A stretch of 48,157 bases of DNA, taken from the NCBI GenBank assembly GCA_001295905.1, contig LJHT01000010.1:1-48157 (forward strand), written 5' to 3'. Both the position numbers and the translations under genes were made by a program. Under the pieces are notes generated by a model that was not told the origin of the DNA, ran no database searches, and was given only the letters and a program-made list of their open reading frames with translations. The DNA comes from a beta proteobacterium AAP51 (GTDB taxonomy: Bacteria > Pseudomonadota > Gammaproteobacteria > Burkholderiales > Burkholderiaceae_C). Below, one piece after another: positions 25,730 to 35,691 of this stretch (positions within the stretch are counted from its first letter, which is position 1; the number at the start of each line of letters is the position of its first letter).

Positions 25730-26040
25730 CCTTGCTCCCTGCTTATCGCGGATCGGGCCGAGACGCTATCAGACAAAGACGTCTGCGGCGCAAGAGTTCT
25801 ACCAAACTACCTTACTAGATGTTCCGCCCAGAACAACTCGCGCGCTGCTCTGCGCTTCCAAACTAAGTGTAAGTCGAGGCCACCGGTCGCCGATCTACCC
25901 GAACCTGATCAGTACGATCGAGCCCAGGGCAAGCACCCTCTGGCGCGCCAGAAGTAGCCGCTGGCTGTATCCGGCGCAGCTAAGCACCACGTGGATCGCG
26001 TCACTGCTGGGCGAACGTCCCTTCTGATAGTGTGGGCTGC
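25730..26040. other. Intergenic region between the two big operons
   Basis: These 311 bp separate the broken vsr gene from the DrmAB-like operon. It is the largest gene-free stretch between 15.9 and 37 kb, so the DrmAB-like operon probably has its own promoter here. I see no recognisable RNA or terminator. Confidence 0.35.
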
Positions 26041-26464
26041 TCAGCCGCGACGCAGGAACCGCTCGACGCGCCAGACGGTTATGGAGAGTTGTTCCCTAGT
26101 AGACAACGGGTACTCCCAGACCACTGCGACTCGCCATCCCATTGCCCCAAAGCGAACGCACCACACGAGCGTCACGCAGTCGATTTGTCGCAAGCTTTTT
26201 CCACCAGAACGCGGTATTGGATTGTGGGATCCTTGTAATCCTGCAGCTATGGTGTGCGCGCCAGAAGCAACCGAGCACGAACACTACAGCGCCCCAGCGG
26301 GGAAGGACAAGATCTGGCTTGCCCGGCAGGGCCGCCACATGCGGCCTGAACCGTGGGCCTAGCGAATGGAGCGCTCGGCGCAACGCGACTTCCGGCCCGG
26401 TGTCTCGCCCCCCGCCGCGAGACATCCGCTCAGATCGGCCCTCCGGTGTCAAGAAGTCGACCAC
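26041..26464 (-). pseudogene. vsr: Frameshifted Vsr-type mismatch endonuclease
   Basis: From GTG 26464 the frame gives Vsr motifs: TPEGRSERMSRGGGRDTGPE, LRRALHSLGPRFRPH, LPGKPDLVLPRWGAVVFVLG, CFWRAHHSC and FWWKKLATNRLRDARVV. That frame then runs into a nonsense tail. Shifting by one base at a CTTTGGGG stretch near 26135 restores the usual ending, GAMGWRVAVVWEYPLSTREQ, up to a stop at 26041. The expected HGCFWH core reads LGCFWR, so active-site histidines are also lost, while the GKPD aspartate remains. Vsr enzymes nick T:G mismatches arising from deaminated 5-methylcytosine and travel with C5 methyltransferases. The gene is 12 bp behind the DptH-like gene and in the operon of a C5 methyltransferase. 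It is probably dead, though a sequencing error could explain the shift alone. Confidence 0.75.
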
Positions 26465-26476
26465 GATGCGGGCGCG

Positions 26477-29400
26477 TTACGACGGACGCCGAGTGGCAAT
26501 TTCGAAGAACGGCAGCCCGCGGACTACCTCTGCCTGCCCACCGAACGACTTGAACAGGCAATGATGGTTGAGCAGCGACTTGATCCGTTCAGCCAACTCG
26601 CCTACGTCTGCTGTCAAGCCGAGGCCGGCAAGCTCTGACGCGGTCACGTTCGGAACCTTGTGGATGAACCAAGTCAGCAACGGCTCGCGATAGTCGGTGG
26701 CATTGACTTTGAAATGCCGAAGGTACTGGGAAGCCAGTACGACGCCGACTCCAAACTCGCGCCCTTGCAGCAGCAACTTCCTTAGCACGTCGAACTCGTA
26801 CTGCATGATGTTGTCGGCCTCGTCCACAAGCAGGTACGAATCGACCACTCGGAGCTGTGGATCGGTGCCGACGAAAGGACGCTTCGGCAGGCCAAGCATG
26901 TGCTCGTAGAACATGTTGAGCATTAAGGCGACCACCATGTTCTTGCTTCGGTCGTCCTGCCCCATTGCAGCCAAGGACACCACGACAACACCATCGAAGA
27001 AGCTGGCAAAAGAGGAACCACTGGGCGGGTCTGCGGCGAAGACCTCCGAATCAACCAAGTCATCGATGATGGCCAGTGGGGCATCTGCCTTCCCCCCTAG
27101 GATCTGTCGGTACTCGGAATGAACGTCATACAACGTGGGCATCCGGCCCTGGATCTCGGCGGACTCATACGCCTTCTTGACGGCCTGCTTCAACTTGTCC
27201 CGCTGCACGGGTCCGATGCCGGAGAAGATCTTATCGAGCACGTCTGCGAAGAACTTGAAGCGGTCGAGCCAAGGCACCATCGAGTCCACCATGCCCGAGG
27301 TATCGAAGATGTTCAGGGGCATCCTGTGTGGCTTGACTACCTTCGCGCCAACCGCTTGAACGAAGTCCGATGAGCTGTAGTCCTTCTTGTAGTCAAAGAT
27401 CAGGAAACGTGGCTTGATGCCACGATTTCCATCAGCGGCCCTCGTGATCTGAAGGATCAAGGACTTGAGCAACTGCGTCTTGCCGGTGCCTAGGTCACCG
27501 ACGACGCCGATGTTGAGTTGATTCAACCGCGTGTCCGAGATGTTCAGGGAGAGCGACTTTGCCTCGAATGCGCTCGTGGAGTTGCCAAGCTCAAGCACGA
27601 TCCCTGAAGAGGATTGCCCGTGAGGGGGCAGGGAATCTGCTGCATCAGCGTTCTCGACGACACCAACGTTGGACGCCGGAGGCCAGGACGCGACATCGAC
27701 GGGCCCGTCCCGTACTGTTTCGATCGGCTCAGAAGTAGTCGACGCGACCACGATGGCCACAGCGACAGGTAGGTCCGCAGATGACGGACTCGCAACGTCA
27801 GCGATGAGCGGCGCTAAAGCCGGCTCAGCGACCGACATGTCAGGCAGCACACCCCAATCTCCGAGCCTTTGGCGCATGCTCTGGTACAGCGAGGACGGAT
27901 CCCCCACTACGACCCTCGTAGCGTCGTCGAGCGACACGACGATTGTCTCGGCGAAGCCATCTTCATCGCGGTCGGCAGGTCCACTGGACGGAGACGAGTC
28001 AACCACCAAGAGGCGCCCCCGCGCATCCAGCTGGAGGTCCGCTGTCCCGCCAAGAAGCGAGGCGGCCAGTGCCTCATGCAGCGCAGACCACTCTCTGCCG
28101 TCTTGCGACAGGAACTTGTTCTGGCCGTAGATCCTGATGCCGAATGCAAACATCGACAGTACGAGGTGGCTAAGCGCCAACCGCCAGACCAGCAGGCCCT
28201 CTCCCCGAGCCTTTAGCGCTTGAAGAAGCGAAGCAAGCGCCTTGGTCTGCGAGAGGGCAGCGACACTCTCGTCGCGCGTCATGGGCTGACCAGACCGAAA
28301 CTTCACCTCGAGTGGCACCAACTTGATCGCGACCCGATTGGGCATGACATGACAAGAGGCCAGAAGCAAGTCGGGCCGCCTGATTGCACCCTCCTTGCTC
28401 CCCTTCACCGCACGCGACAGCTCCTCAATGTGAGAGGTGAAGGGGTCGATCGGAACCACGACGGTCACCACGGGGTGGCCATCGATGTTGCGCATGACAG
28501 GCAAGAGCCCGCCAGGCCCCCCATCAATCCGGAAGGAGTCTTGAAGGATTCTTGCCGCAACGAACATGCCCAACGCACCCGCGGCCCTGCTGTCGTCCCC
28601 GGAGATCTCGCGTACCGTTGGTATCCCTCGACGCGCGACTTCATGTAGCAGAGCGTCGACTTGATGTTCCTCCAGACGATCGCGACCGCCCAACTGGGAG
28701 ATGACGCTGGCCAGTGCCTCCCGGTCCACCTCCTTGATACTTGAGATCAAGTAGCTGCCACAGGTGTCGCCTGCTCGCTGCGAGTAGGAGGGAAGCGAGT
28801 AGTCCCAAAGGTATGCGCCCTTCAGCCAGTCACCGACGAAGCAACCGGGGTCAACGGCGGATGAGGAGACGGCAACAAAGTCGGCCTGCTCTGTCTCCAG
28901 CGCCTGCTTGATCGCTCGAACATCTGGCGCGAAACGGAAGCACTTTCGTTCAGGTGGCGTGTTCTCGATCCTGACGATGGCTTGAGCGAGCCTGTCAAAG
29001 AGAAACGCGCCCGAGGGCTCGGGCGCGATTGACTGACGCGATTCCACGAGGTACGCCTGACCCGACTGGGGAAGCTGCCTGCGCACACGATGCCGCAACA
29101 AGCCGCCGGCAGAGAGCGCTGAACGCTCGGGCGACGATGCGAGCGTGGGCTGCGAGGCCTCGAGCTGCGTGATCACGGCCAAGTCGACCGCACTGGCGCG
29201 ACGCCCCTCCAGGAACCAGCGCACCGCCCCCGCGGTGTCTTCAACCAGGTTGGAGAGAGTAGGCTCATCTGGACGAGCCGCAGCCGGACGGGAGTCGTGC
29301 ACTTCCAGCAACCTGACCCCGAGTTGCATTCCAACCCTGTCGTCCCCGGAGACGTCCTCGCCGAATCGTCGCTTGCTCCAATCCGCGACGCCCTCGTTGC

Positions 29401-32017
29401 AGGAATCGACTCCAACACCGCTTGAGGACAGGCTGATCGACAGGACAGGCTTCGCAGGCAGCAAGTCAGCGACATCGTTCAGCGCCTTGACAACCTGCGA
29501 TGGGCTGAAGCCTCGTGCCAGCCCTCCCACAGTGATGCCCAGCTCCTGCCCAAAGGGCGGCCGCTTGGACCGCGCGCCGAGTTGTGCAAGGAGGTCTGCA
29601 TTCCACAGGACGCTCCAGTAATCCGAGCTGCACTCTACGGCGACGAATGTCTGGGGCTCGATGCCATCGGGGCCGCGCATAGACAGCTGGAGCAGGTCAG
29701 GCACGATGTCCGGGTCCAGCAGGGCCGCTGCGGGGCACGGCATGCCCGCCTCCAGCGCACGAGACAGCGTCGCCTGGGCTGCACATTGCCACGCGAGCCG
29801 GACGGGGTGCAGCGGTGATAGCAGAACCGCATCCAGCTTCGGGGACAAGGTCTCGGTGCCCGGCTCTGCCGATGCGACCGCCACTACGTCTGACCAGCAG
29901 GCGGTGCTCGGATCCGCGTTCCACCAGTCCATGTACGAATCGAGGTAGCTCTCGATCAGCTCGCGAAACCCCTCGTCGCTCTCCAGCCACCGTCCGAGGG
30001 TTGCCTGCGCAGTAAGGCCAGAGTTCTCCTCGCCACGTATCCGCTTGAGGATCTCGATGCGGTTCGCAATGAACCTGGCCGGGGGTGACCATTCGTCCGT
30101 AGACGGCCGCGGGTCGCTGATGAATCTCAACGTAGAGACGAGCGGACCGTTTGGGGAATCCCACCGCAGTTGTGCCCAAGCCGACGAGTAGTCTTCGCCC
30201 AAGACAATCGGCATGCATGAACGGTGCGCTGCGCTCTCGTCAAGCAGCCACGATTCCAATACGCTGCAGCGAATGACACGGTCCACCTGCACCGAGGCCC
30301 TTCGAACTCCTCGGTTCTCGCGGACCAGCCGGTCAAACTCGCTGCTGCACCCCGTGACCCGCACTTCGGCGCACGACAGGTGGACACGGCAGACTCCCGG
30401 CTTGCTTGAGGTGCTTCCATCGCGATGAAGCAACAACTCCAGGTCGCTGTCACCGCCCGCGTCAACCTCTATGTTGAAGTGCCCCAGGGAAACCCGGCGA
30501 ACCGGAAGCTCTATGACCTCGGCAAGCCCGGATTCATCGTCTTGGCCGTGCTGGGTTGCATGCTCTTCCAAGCGAACGCCAGGCGACACGTAGATGTCCA
30601 CGAGATGGCGTCCAGGGCCCTCGAGCACCAGCGAGCACTCCACGCTGGGCCTTGAGCCTGACGGAGTGGTATGTCGCTTGGCGGGGGTCAGCTTCGACGC
30701 AGTGCGGCACTGCACATGAATCCCGGCGTCCCATGTCGCCATCGATATGACCTTGACTGACGCCGCCGCTTGCCCGTGACTGAGCGTAATGAAACGCACC
30801 GGCGCCTTGTGTGGCGGCACCTCCAGCGACCGCACGACCGGTTCCGAGTCAATCACGAGCTCCCATGAGGTCAGCCCCTTGGCGCCACTTCCGACCCGGC
30901 GCTCGAGTGTGATTGGTTGCCCCTCTCCAGGGGCCGAGCCGGCTGAAAGTCGAAGTTCTGCCTCAGCGCCAACCACCACCAAGCCACTGACCGCAATCGG
31001 GCTCAAGGGGTTAAGGACCTCGATCGCGACGTCCGCAACTCCTTGCCCGGAGTCTTCGAGCAGGTCGATCCAAAGCTCCGCCGTCAGCCTCGTCCACCAA
31101 CCTGGTGGCTGCGCCACGGTCGCGCCCTTGGAGGTCGCGTAGAACGCCGCAGGCGCACGCTCAAAGACCGTTGGAATGTCGCATGCCGTCTGGATGAACA
31201 GCCGGAACTCCTCCAGCGCGTCACGGATCTCTTCACTTGGAGCGTTCGCGATCGCCCGGCCGATGCCCGCCTTGAATCCGTCTTCCAGCGCGTTCGCGAT
31301 GCATGCGAGCGCCTTTAGCTGAATCTCTGGGTTCAACTCACCCGACTCTGTCGGCGGCACGCCGCATGCGGCAGACAGGCGGAGGCTTGGCGGCTCGGTG
31401 TCCCATTGGGGCGCGCATGAAAAGGCACGGCATATCACGCGCCAAGCGCCAGCCCTAGAAGCTCGACCTGAGTCGACCTCATCGGCTGCGCGGGCAGCGG
31501 CTTCAATGAGCCGGCGCGCACGATCAATGTCAGACAGCAGGCCGCATTCGGAGATCGATGCCGCCACGGTTTGCTGCACGAATCCGTCTGCCCACCACTC
31601 GTCGAAGGTTGCGATCCCGGCACTGGCCTTCGAACCGACGCCGAAGATGTCGACTGTTGTCGCCACAGACAAGTCCATGTGCTGGTCTGGCGGGACAAGC
31701 GCAAGGAAGCTCGGCGCGGACGCGGTGTCGCGGACGGTGAGGAGATGCGCGTGGTCGCACCAACCTGACTCACCGATCGGCGGGCTGCCCACGGTGAGCA
31801 TGGACTTCTGGACCTGCAGCAGGACTGGTAGCTCCACCTGAGGCTGCTCCACATCGCCGGTGGAAGGCTGCAAGAACTCGAAGACCTGAGTCAGTATCTC
31901 CAGAGGGGGCCCAAGGAACACAAGCCGCGCCTCGCGCGACCGGGACTGCATCTGTCCGAGGCGTTGGCGAGTCACCTCCCTGACGTGCTGCGCAAGAAAG
32001 CGGGCAAGTTGAGTCAT
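26477..32017 (-). CDS. Giant DptH-like (HerA/FtsK-type) ATPase
   Basis: At 1846 residues this is the largest protein in the window. The N-terminal 1,450 residues have no named domain I can see. The C-terminus is a HerA/FtsK-like ATPase: IGVVGDLGTGKTQLLKSLI (Walker A near 1505), FLIFDYKKDYSS, then IFSGIGPVQRDKLKQAV, and YLLVDEADNIM (Walker B near 1730) followed by GVGVVLASQYLRHF. This C-terminal pattern matches my memory of DptH, the large subunit of the Dnd phosphorothioation-dependent restriction complex; MAD8 of the MADS system is another possible relative. It overlaps the preceding gene by 4 bp (ATGA). A DNA-translocating restriction motor is the likely role; no nuclease motif is evident. 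The family match needs a profile search. Confidence 0.7.
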   Translation of the reverse strand: MTQLARFLAQHVREVTRQRLGQMQSRSREARLVFLGPPLEILTQVFEFLQPSTGDVEQPQVELPVLLQVQKSMLTVGSPPIGESGWCDHAHLLTVRDTASAPSFLALVPPDQHMDLSVATTVDIFGVGSKASAGIATFDEWWADGFVQQTVAASISECGLLSDIDRARRLIEAAARAADEVDSGRASRAGAWRVICRAFSCAPQWDTEPPSLRLSAACGVPPTESGELNPEIQLKALACIANALEDGFKAGIGRAIANAPSEEIRDALEEFRLFIQTACDIPTVFERAPAAFYATSKGATVAQPPGWWTRLTAELWIDLLEDSGQGVADVAIEVLNPLSPIAVSGLVVVGAEAELRLSAGSAPGEGQPITLERRVGSGAKGLTSWELVIDSEPVVRSLEVPPHKAPVRFITLSHGQAAASVKVISMATWDAGIHVQCRTASKLTPAKRHTTPSGSRPSVECSLVLEGPGRHLVDIYVSPGVRLEEHATQHGQDDESGLAEVIELPVRRVSLGHFNIEVDAGGDSDLELLLHRDGSTSSKPGVCRVHLSCAEVRVTGCSSEFDRLVRENRGVRRASVQVDRVIRCSVLESWLLDESAAHRSCMPIVLGEDYSSAWAQLRWDSPNGPLVSTLRFISDPRPSTDEWSPPARFIANRIEILKRIRGEENSGLTAQATLGRWLESDEGFRELIESYLDSYMDWWNADPSTACWSDVVAVASAEPGTETLSPKLDAVLLSPLHPVRLAWQCAAQATLSRALEAGMPCPAAALLDPDIVPDLLQLSMRGPDGIEPQTFVAVECSSDYWSVLWNADLLAQLGARSKRPPFGQELGITVGGLARGFSPSQVVKALNDVADLLPAKPVLSISLSSSGVGVDSCNEGVADWSKRRFGEDVSGDDRVGMQLGVRLLEVHDSRPAAARPDEPTLSNLVEDTAGAVRWFLEGRRASAVDLAVITQLEASQPTLASSPERSALSAGGLLRHRVRRQLPQSGQAYLVESRQSIAPEPSGAFLFDRLAQAIVRIENTPPERKCFRFAPDVRAIKQALETEQADFVAVSSSAVDPGCFVGDWLKGAYLWDYSLPSYSQRAGDTCGSYLISSIKEVDREALASVISQLGGRDRLEEHQVDALLHEVARRGIPTVREISGDDSRAAGALGMFVAARILQDSFRIDGGPGGLLPVMRNIDGHPVVTVVVPIDPFTSHIEELSRAVKGSKEGAIRRPDLLLASCHVMPNRVAIKLVPLEVKFRSGQPMTRDESVAALSQTKALASLLQALKARGEGLLVWRLALSHLVLSMFAFGIRIYGQNKFLSQDGREWSALHEALAASLLGGTADLQLDARGRLLVVDSSPSSGPADRDEDGFAETIVVSLDDATRVVVGDPSSLYQSMRQRLGDWGVLPDMSVAEPALAPLIADVASPSSADLPVAVAIVVASTTSEPIETVRDGPVDVASWPPASNVGVVENADAADSLPPHGQSSSGIVLELGNSTSAFEAKSLSLNISDTRLNQLNIGVVGDLGTGKTQLLKSLILQITRAADGNRGIKPRFLIFDYKKDYSSSDFVQAVGAKVVKPHRMPLNIFDTSGMVDSMVPWLDRFKFFADVLDKIFSGIGPVQRDKLKQAVKKAYESAEIQGRMPTLYDVHSEYRQILGGKADAPLAIIDDLVDSEVFAADPPSGSSFASFFDGVVVVSLAAMGQDDRSKNMVVALMLNMFYEHMLGLPKRPFVGTDPQLRVVDSYLLVDEADNIMQYEFDVLRKLLLQGREFGVGVVLASQYLRHFKVNATDYREPLLTWFIHKVPNVTASELAGLGLTADVGELAERIKSLLNHHCLFKSFGGQAEVVRGLPFFEIATRRPS

Positions 32018-33552
32018 GCTTGTACGGGGGTCCTGGGGGCATTCGACCGGGGGAAGGGCGGCAACACGAGCATCCCGCTTTCCGCATCCGGACTGTCAAG
32101 GACAAGCCCCAACAATCGCAACTTTTGCCCTAGGTCGCTCGAGGCAACCTCATCCCGTCCGATCAGGATGCCATACCGGGCCAGATGGTCACAAAGACGA
32201 TGCACGGAGCGGGCCCCACCCGTTTCATGAAGGCAGCAGTGGGCCATGGCGATCACAGCCACTGGGCCAAGACCCACGACCCACCGGGCCCGTGCGTCGT
32301 TTGTTCGCTTGCGGATGGAGTAGCCCTGATCGTATCCGCGCAGGACGTCGCGAGCTGTCTGGCGTTGGCCGACGCAATGCCGGACAAACTCAAGCATGTT
32401 TGATCCGATGCCTTTAGAGCATGACAACGTGCGGGACTCAGTATCTTGGAGAGCTTGCCAAGTCTCAAGCACCGAGATGCGTCGCAGCGCATCTCGGCGA
32501 CTGGCAACCACCTCCACAAGGCGATCGACCGCGGTCTGGCTGGACAGCGGCTGCAAGAAGGGCTGCCCGATTTCCTCGAGGCCCCAGAGCGTTGCATTCA
32601 AACCCAAACGGGCATAGAGATACCGCGACACCAAGACCTTCGCCTGATCCATCGCCGCACGACCGTACGGGAAGTAGGCGATCTCTTGTGGATAGATGGA
32701 ATGGGCACCTTGCGCGCTGGCCTGACCAGTAAAGTCCTGATCGCCTCGTAGGGAACCCCGGACAAGGGACCAGACCCGTTGCGTGACGTCGCTGAGCCAC
32801 ATGACATGGGCCACAGACGCGATGCGCAGAACCGACTCAAGCAGGCTTGCCCATTGGCGGCGAGTCATCTGCGCTTTGACGCTGATGACTGCATCAAGGT
32901 CCTTGACGAACTGTCTTGCAGGGAACTGCAGCGACCGCGCATCTGAGGCAAAGAAGTCGGCCGGCCATGGGCGCTCCAGAGGCCGGAACGAAAAGGCTGA
33001 GCCGGATGGCTGTCTCCACACGGTGAGCTCGGACTCGACCCATCGCGCCCAGACGTCGTCTTCACTCGTCACCGAAAGCGCCGCGAAGACTCGCTGCCAT
33101 AAGGCGTCGGCTTGATCCTTGCTGGTGGAGCCCAGCAGCACCATGCGCTCGATCAAGTCACCTGGTGACCAAGGATTGCCAGCGAGGCGCGCACTCCCCG
33201 AGTACCGGGAGACTTCCGGCACAAGTGGGGTGAGCTGTAGAAAGCGCTTGGCGGATTGGTTGGGCAACTTCGGGCTCTCAAGCGAGCCTTGCAGGACCCT
33301 AGACCACTCCTCGCTTCGGAGCGCCGAGGCAGGAGGCGCCTTGCCTGCCTCAACCCTCCTCAACAAGTCGCGACCGTTCACCGGGACGTTCTTTTCGCCA
33401 ACGTCGCCAAGGCCGATACGGCGGTATAGGGCCGAGAGCAAGACTTCTGAGCTCGCGTACTCTGGCGCTGGCCTCACGGCAAGATCAGATTGCTGGAACG
33501 ACCGATGGTCCGCCTTCCACGGCGACTCCTTGAACTTTTCCCAGTCCGTCAT
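32014..33552 (-). CDS. DptG-like middle subunit, unrecognised sequence
   Basis: The product is 512 residues with no Walker or nuclease motif. It begins MTDWEKFKESPWKADHRSFQ and ends in a winged-helix-like segment (LCDHLARYGILIGRDEVASS, then DLGQKLRLLGLVLDSPDAES) that could bind DNA. A central block, AHSIYPQEIAYFPYGRAAMD, looks conserved. Its stop overlaps the start of the DptH-like gene (ATGA), and its own start overlaps the stop of the DptF-like gene (ATGA), so the three are made in fixed ratio. By position and size it corresponds to DptG in Dnd restriction operons or to MAD7 in MADS. I assign it by context, not by motif. Confidence 0.6.
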   Translation of the reverse strand: MTDWEKFKESPWKADHRSFQQSDLAVRPAPEYASSEVLLSALYRRIGLGDVGEKNVPVNGRDLLRRVEAGKAPPASALRSEEWSRVLQGSLESPKLPNQSAKRFLQLTPLVPEVSRYSGSARLAGNPWSPGDLIERMVLLGSTSKDQADALWQRVFAALSVTSEDDVWARWVESELTVWRQPSGSAFSFRPLERPWPADFFASDARSLQFPARQFVKDLDAVISVKAQMTRRQWASLLESVLRIASVAHVMWLSDVTQRVWSLVRGSLRGDQDFTGQASAQGAHSIYPQEIAYFPYGRAAMDQAKVLVSRYLYARLGLNATLWGLEEIGQPFLQPLSSQTAVDRLVEVVASRRDALRRISVLETWQALQDTESRTLSCSKGIGSNMLEFVRHCVGQRQTARDVLRGYDQGYSIRKRTNDARARWVVGLGPVAVIAMAHCCLHETGGARSVHRLCDHLARYGILIGRDEVASSDLGQKLRLLGLVLDSPDAESGMLVLPPFPRSNAPRTPVQA

Positions 33553-35669
33553 GTCGTGCTCCCGGATACTGGCAGGAAGCGCCCTCCAATGAGTTCGATT
33601 CGCGTGCCTGAAGCCCCGAGTTCGATCGACGAGTCCTCCAAGCCCTCTGGATCCCTGACTATTGGCCCCGACAGCCGTGCCTTAGTGGCATCAATGAGCG
33701 CGTTCACCTCGGTTGGCAGGGACGCACGGGACAGCCCCGACTCCAAGAGGCGAATCGACCGGTAAAGGTCAAAAGTCAATGCGATCGTTTGCTCGCCCAC
33801 GTTGCGACCCACTCGTAGCATGCGCATTGGCGGAATGGGGCGACCCTCAACTGAATCAAGCCGAGGTTTCACGGCCTGCTTGGTCGTGATCAGAACGGCT
33901 CGCAGGGTCGCGGGCGGCATGGGTTGGCCAAACGTGGTTGTCAGGGACACTTCGAACTTGTCGTTCGTGTTGAGCAGTCGGCTAACCTCCCGTGCCGCGG
34001 AGAACAGCAACTCCTCATCGTCGTTGCCTCCCTCGACAATGCGCTGATACTGTGCCAGCAGCTGTTGATCCCGGGTCACCGCACCCCGCGCGCCCAAGCA
34101 GCGACGGGCAAGGCGACAGGCGAAGTCGCGGAGCAAGTGCTGAACCCTCGTCGCAGCATCAGGTCGCTTACGGCGAAGGGCGGGAGTGGAAAGCTCTCGG
34201 TCCAACTCTGCGAGGCGGCCCATGAGCTCTGTCTCTGCCGGATAAAGGCACTTGTGCTTCAGGAGCAGGCTCCGACCCGAGGCAACAGACTGGCTGAAGC
34301 GGGCATCGATATCCCGGAGCTTCAAGCGCGAGGTCGAGCTGACCGGAATCTCGAGGCCGGGATCCGCGACTGCTGGATCGAGTGCCAGACAAAGGCTATC
34401 CAATAGGCTCTCTATCATCGCGGGAGGCCTAACGCCCGAGCCGCTCCGGAGAAATGTGAGCAGACCCAGGGCGGTGTGGTTGTCCAGCAGGCCGAGCTCG
34501 CGTAGATCCTCGCGTAGGCGTTTGGCCACGCGTGAGTCCCATCGTGCAAAGAGCTGGTGCTGATACAGCGATGCCACGAGCACGAAGATCGCGGACGAAC
34601 GCCTCGGCTCCGGCTTTTGCCCGATCCGGGACGCATCAAGTTCAGCAAGGGTCGCCGCCCAGGTGCAAGGCGACTCTGCCCGCCCAGCCTTGGCAGTGGA
34701 ACTTGCGCCAGCGAGCAAGTACGACACGAGGGTGAAGAAGTCTCGGAATGTCCACCTCTTCGCTGTCGCAAGTTCGTGCCACCGGAGTATCGACATCAAC
34801 TCAGCCGAGCCGCGCGTCCCCGCGAGCAGCTTTCGGCTGGCGCAGAAAGGGCACATCAGCCTAGCCGGACAGCTGCCGTATGGCGGCCACCGGTCTTCCG
34901 CAAGAGCGTCGGCCAAAATGGCAGTGGCCGGGGCTGGATCGCCGTCACGCGTGCGGGTCAGTAAGGACTCCACATCCATGGGCCAAACTGCTACCGATGG
35001 GTACCTCTCCAGGGGCCAGCAGGATGCGCTGCCACCGCCCTGTCCCACTGCTTGGATGATCGCTTGCAGCAGACTGTGGGCACGCGCCGGCCCATGCTCA
35101 GACACGTGGATCATTGCGTCGTCCAGAACCCCGCGATTGACACACGCGAGGTACACCGACTGCGCCTGTGGGTCGTCGAGCGCAGACTCCAGTTCCTCGG
35201 CAAGAAGCTCGGCTCGCGATTGATCGGGGGCGTCCTCGACCGACGCGTCTTGGACGATACATACCCGGTACTGCCTAAGTCTGGCCGCGGAACTGTGCAC
35301 TTCGGCCCTTGCAACGCGGGGCACCGCGCGGCCGGCCTCGGGCATGAGCTGTTGCCGAAGGTTTTGGCGCAGCGTGTCGTTGCAGCCAAATGCCTGATCC
35401 AGCCAATCGACCGTGGACTCGATCGCCTCCGTCTTGCCGTTTCCTGGTCCGCCCACCAAGAGAACCACTCGCGGCGTCTGCTCCGGCGTCTGTACCAGCG
35501 ATTGGACCCATGCCTCAAGACGGTTGAGGAGGTGGGTCTTGAGTATCTGGCCCGTCGGACGGCCACTCGCATCATCAAACAGCCGACGAACGCCGCCAGA
35601 TTGGTTGCCCGCCCAATCTCGCAGTGCAGTCGGGAAGATTTGTGCCGTTTCGGCTACTTGGTCTTGCAT
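33549..35669 (-). CDS. DptF-like P-loop ATPase
   Basis: This 706-residue protein has a clear Walker A, LVGGPGNGKTEAIE, at about residues 71-84. A Cys-rich spot near residue 275 (SCPARLMCPFCASRKLLAG) may bind zinc. The remainder is helical and unassigned. It starts 22 bp after the methyltransferase stop and overlaps the next gene by 4 bp. An ATPase of this size followed by a middle subunit and a giant HerA-type ATPase is the DptF-DptG-DptH order of the Dnd restriction module. Here, however, the partner modification gene is a cytosine methyltransferase rather than dndBCDE. Role inferred: the ATP-dependent recognition or loading subunit. Confidence 0.65.
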   Translation of the reverse strand: MQDQVAETAQIFPTALRDWAGNQSGGVRRLFDDASGRPTGQILKTHLLNRLEAWVQSLVQTPEQTPRVVLLVGGPGNGKTEAIESTVDWLDQAFGCNDTLRQNLRQQLMPEAGRAVPRVARAEVHSSAARLRQYRVCIVQDASVEDAPDQSRAELLAEELESALDDPQAQSVYLACVNRGVLDDAMIHVSEHGPARAHSLLQAIIQAVGQGGGSASCWPLERYPSVAVWPMDVESLLTRTRDGDPAPATAILADALAEDRWPPYGSCPARLMCPFCASRKLLAGTRGSAELMSILRWHELATAKRWTFRDFFTLVSYLLAGASSTAKAGRAESPCTWAATLAELDASRIGQKPEPRRSSAIFVLVASLYQHQLFARWDSRVAKRLREDLRELGLLDNHTALGLLTFLRSGSGVRPPAMIESLLDSLCLALDPAVADPGLEIPVSSTSRLKLRDIDARFSQSVASGRSLLLKHKCLYPAETELMGRLAELDRELSTPALRRKRPDAATRVQHLLRDFACRLARRCLGARGAVTRDQQLLAQYQRIVEGGNDDEELLFSAAREVSRLLNTNDKFEVSLTTTFGQPMPPATLRAVLITTKQAVKPRLDSVEGRPIPPMRMLRVGRNVGEQTIALTFDLYRSIRLLESGLSRASLPTEVNALIDATKARLSGPIVRDPEGLEDSSIELGASGTRIELIGGRFLPVSGSTT

Positions 35670-35691
35670 CTCCCCTGCTCCCTTACAGCTT

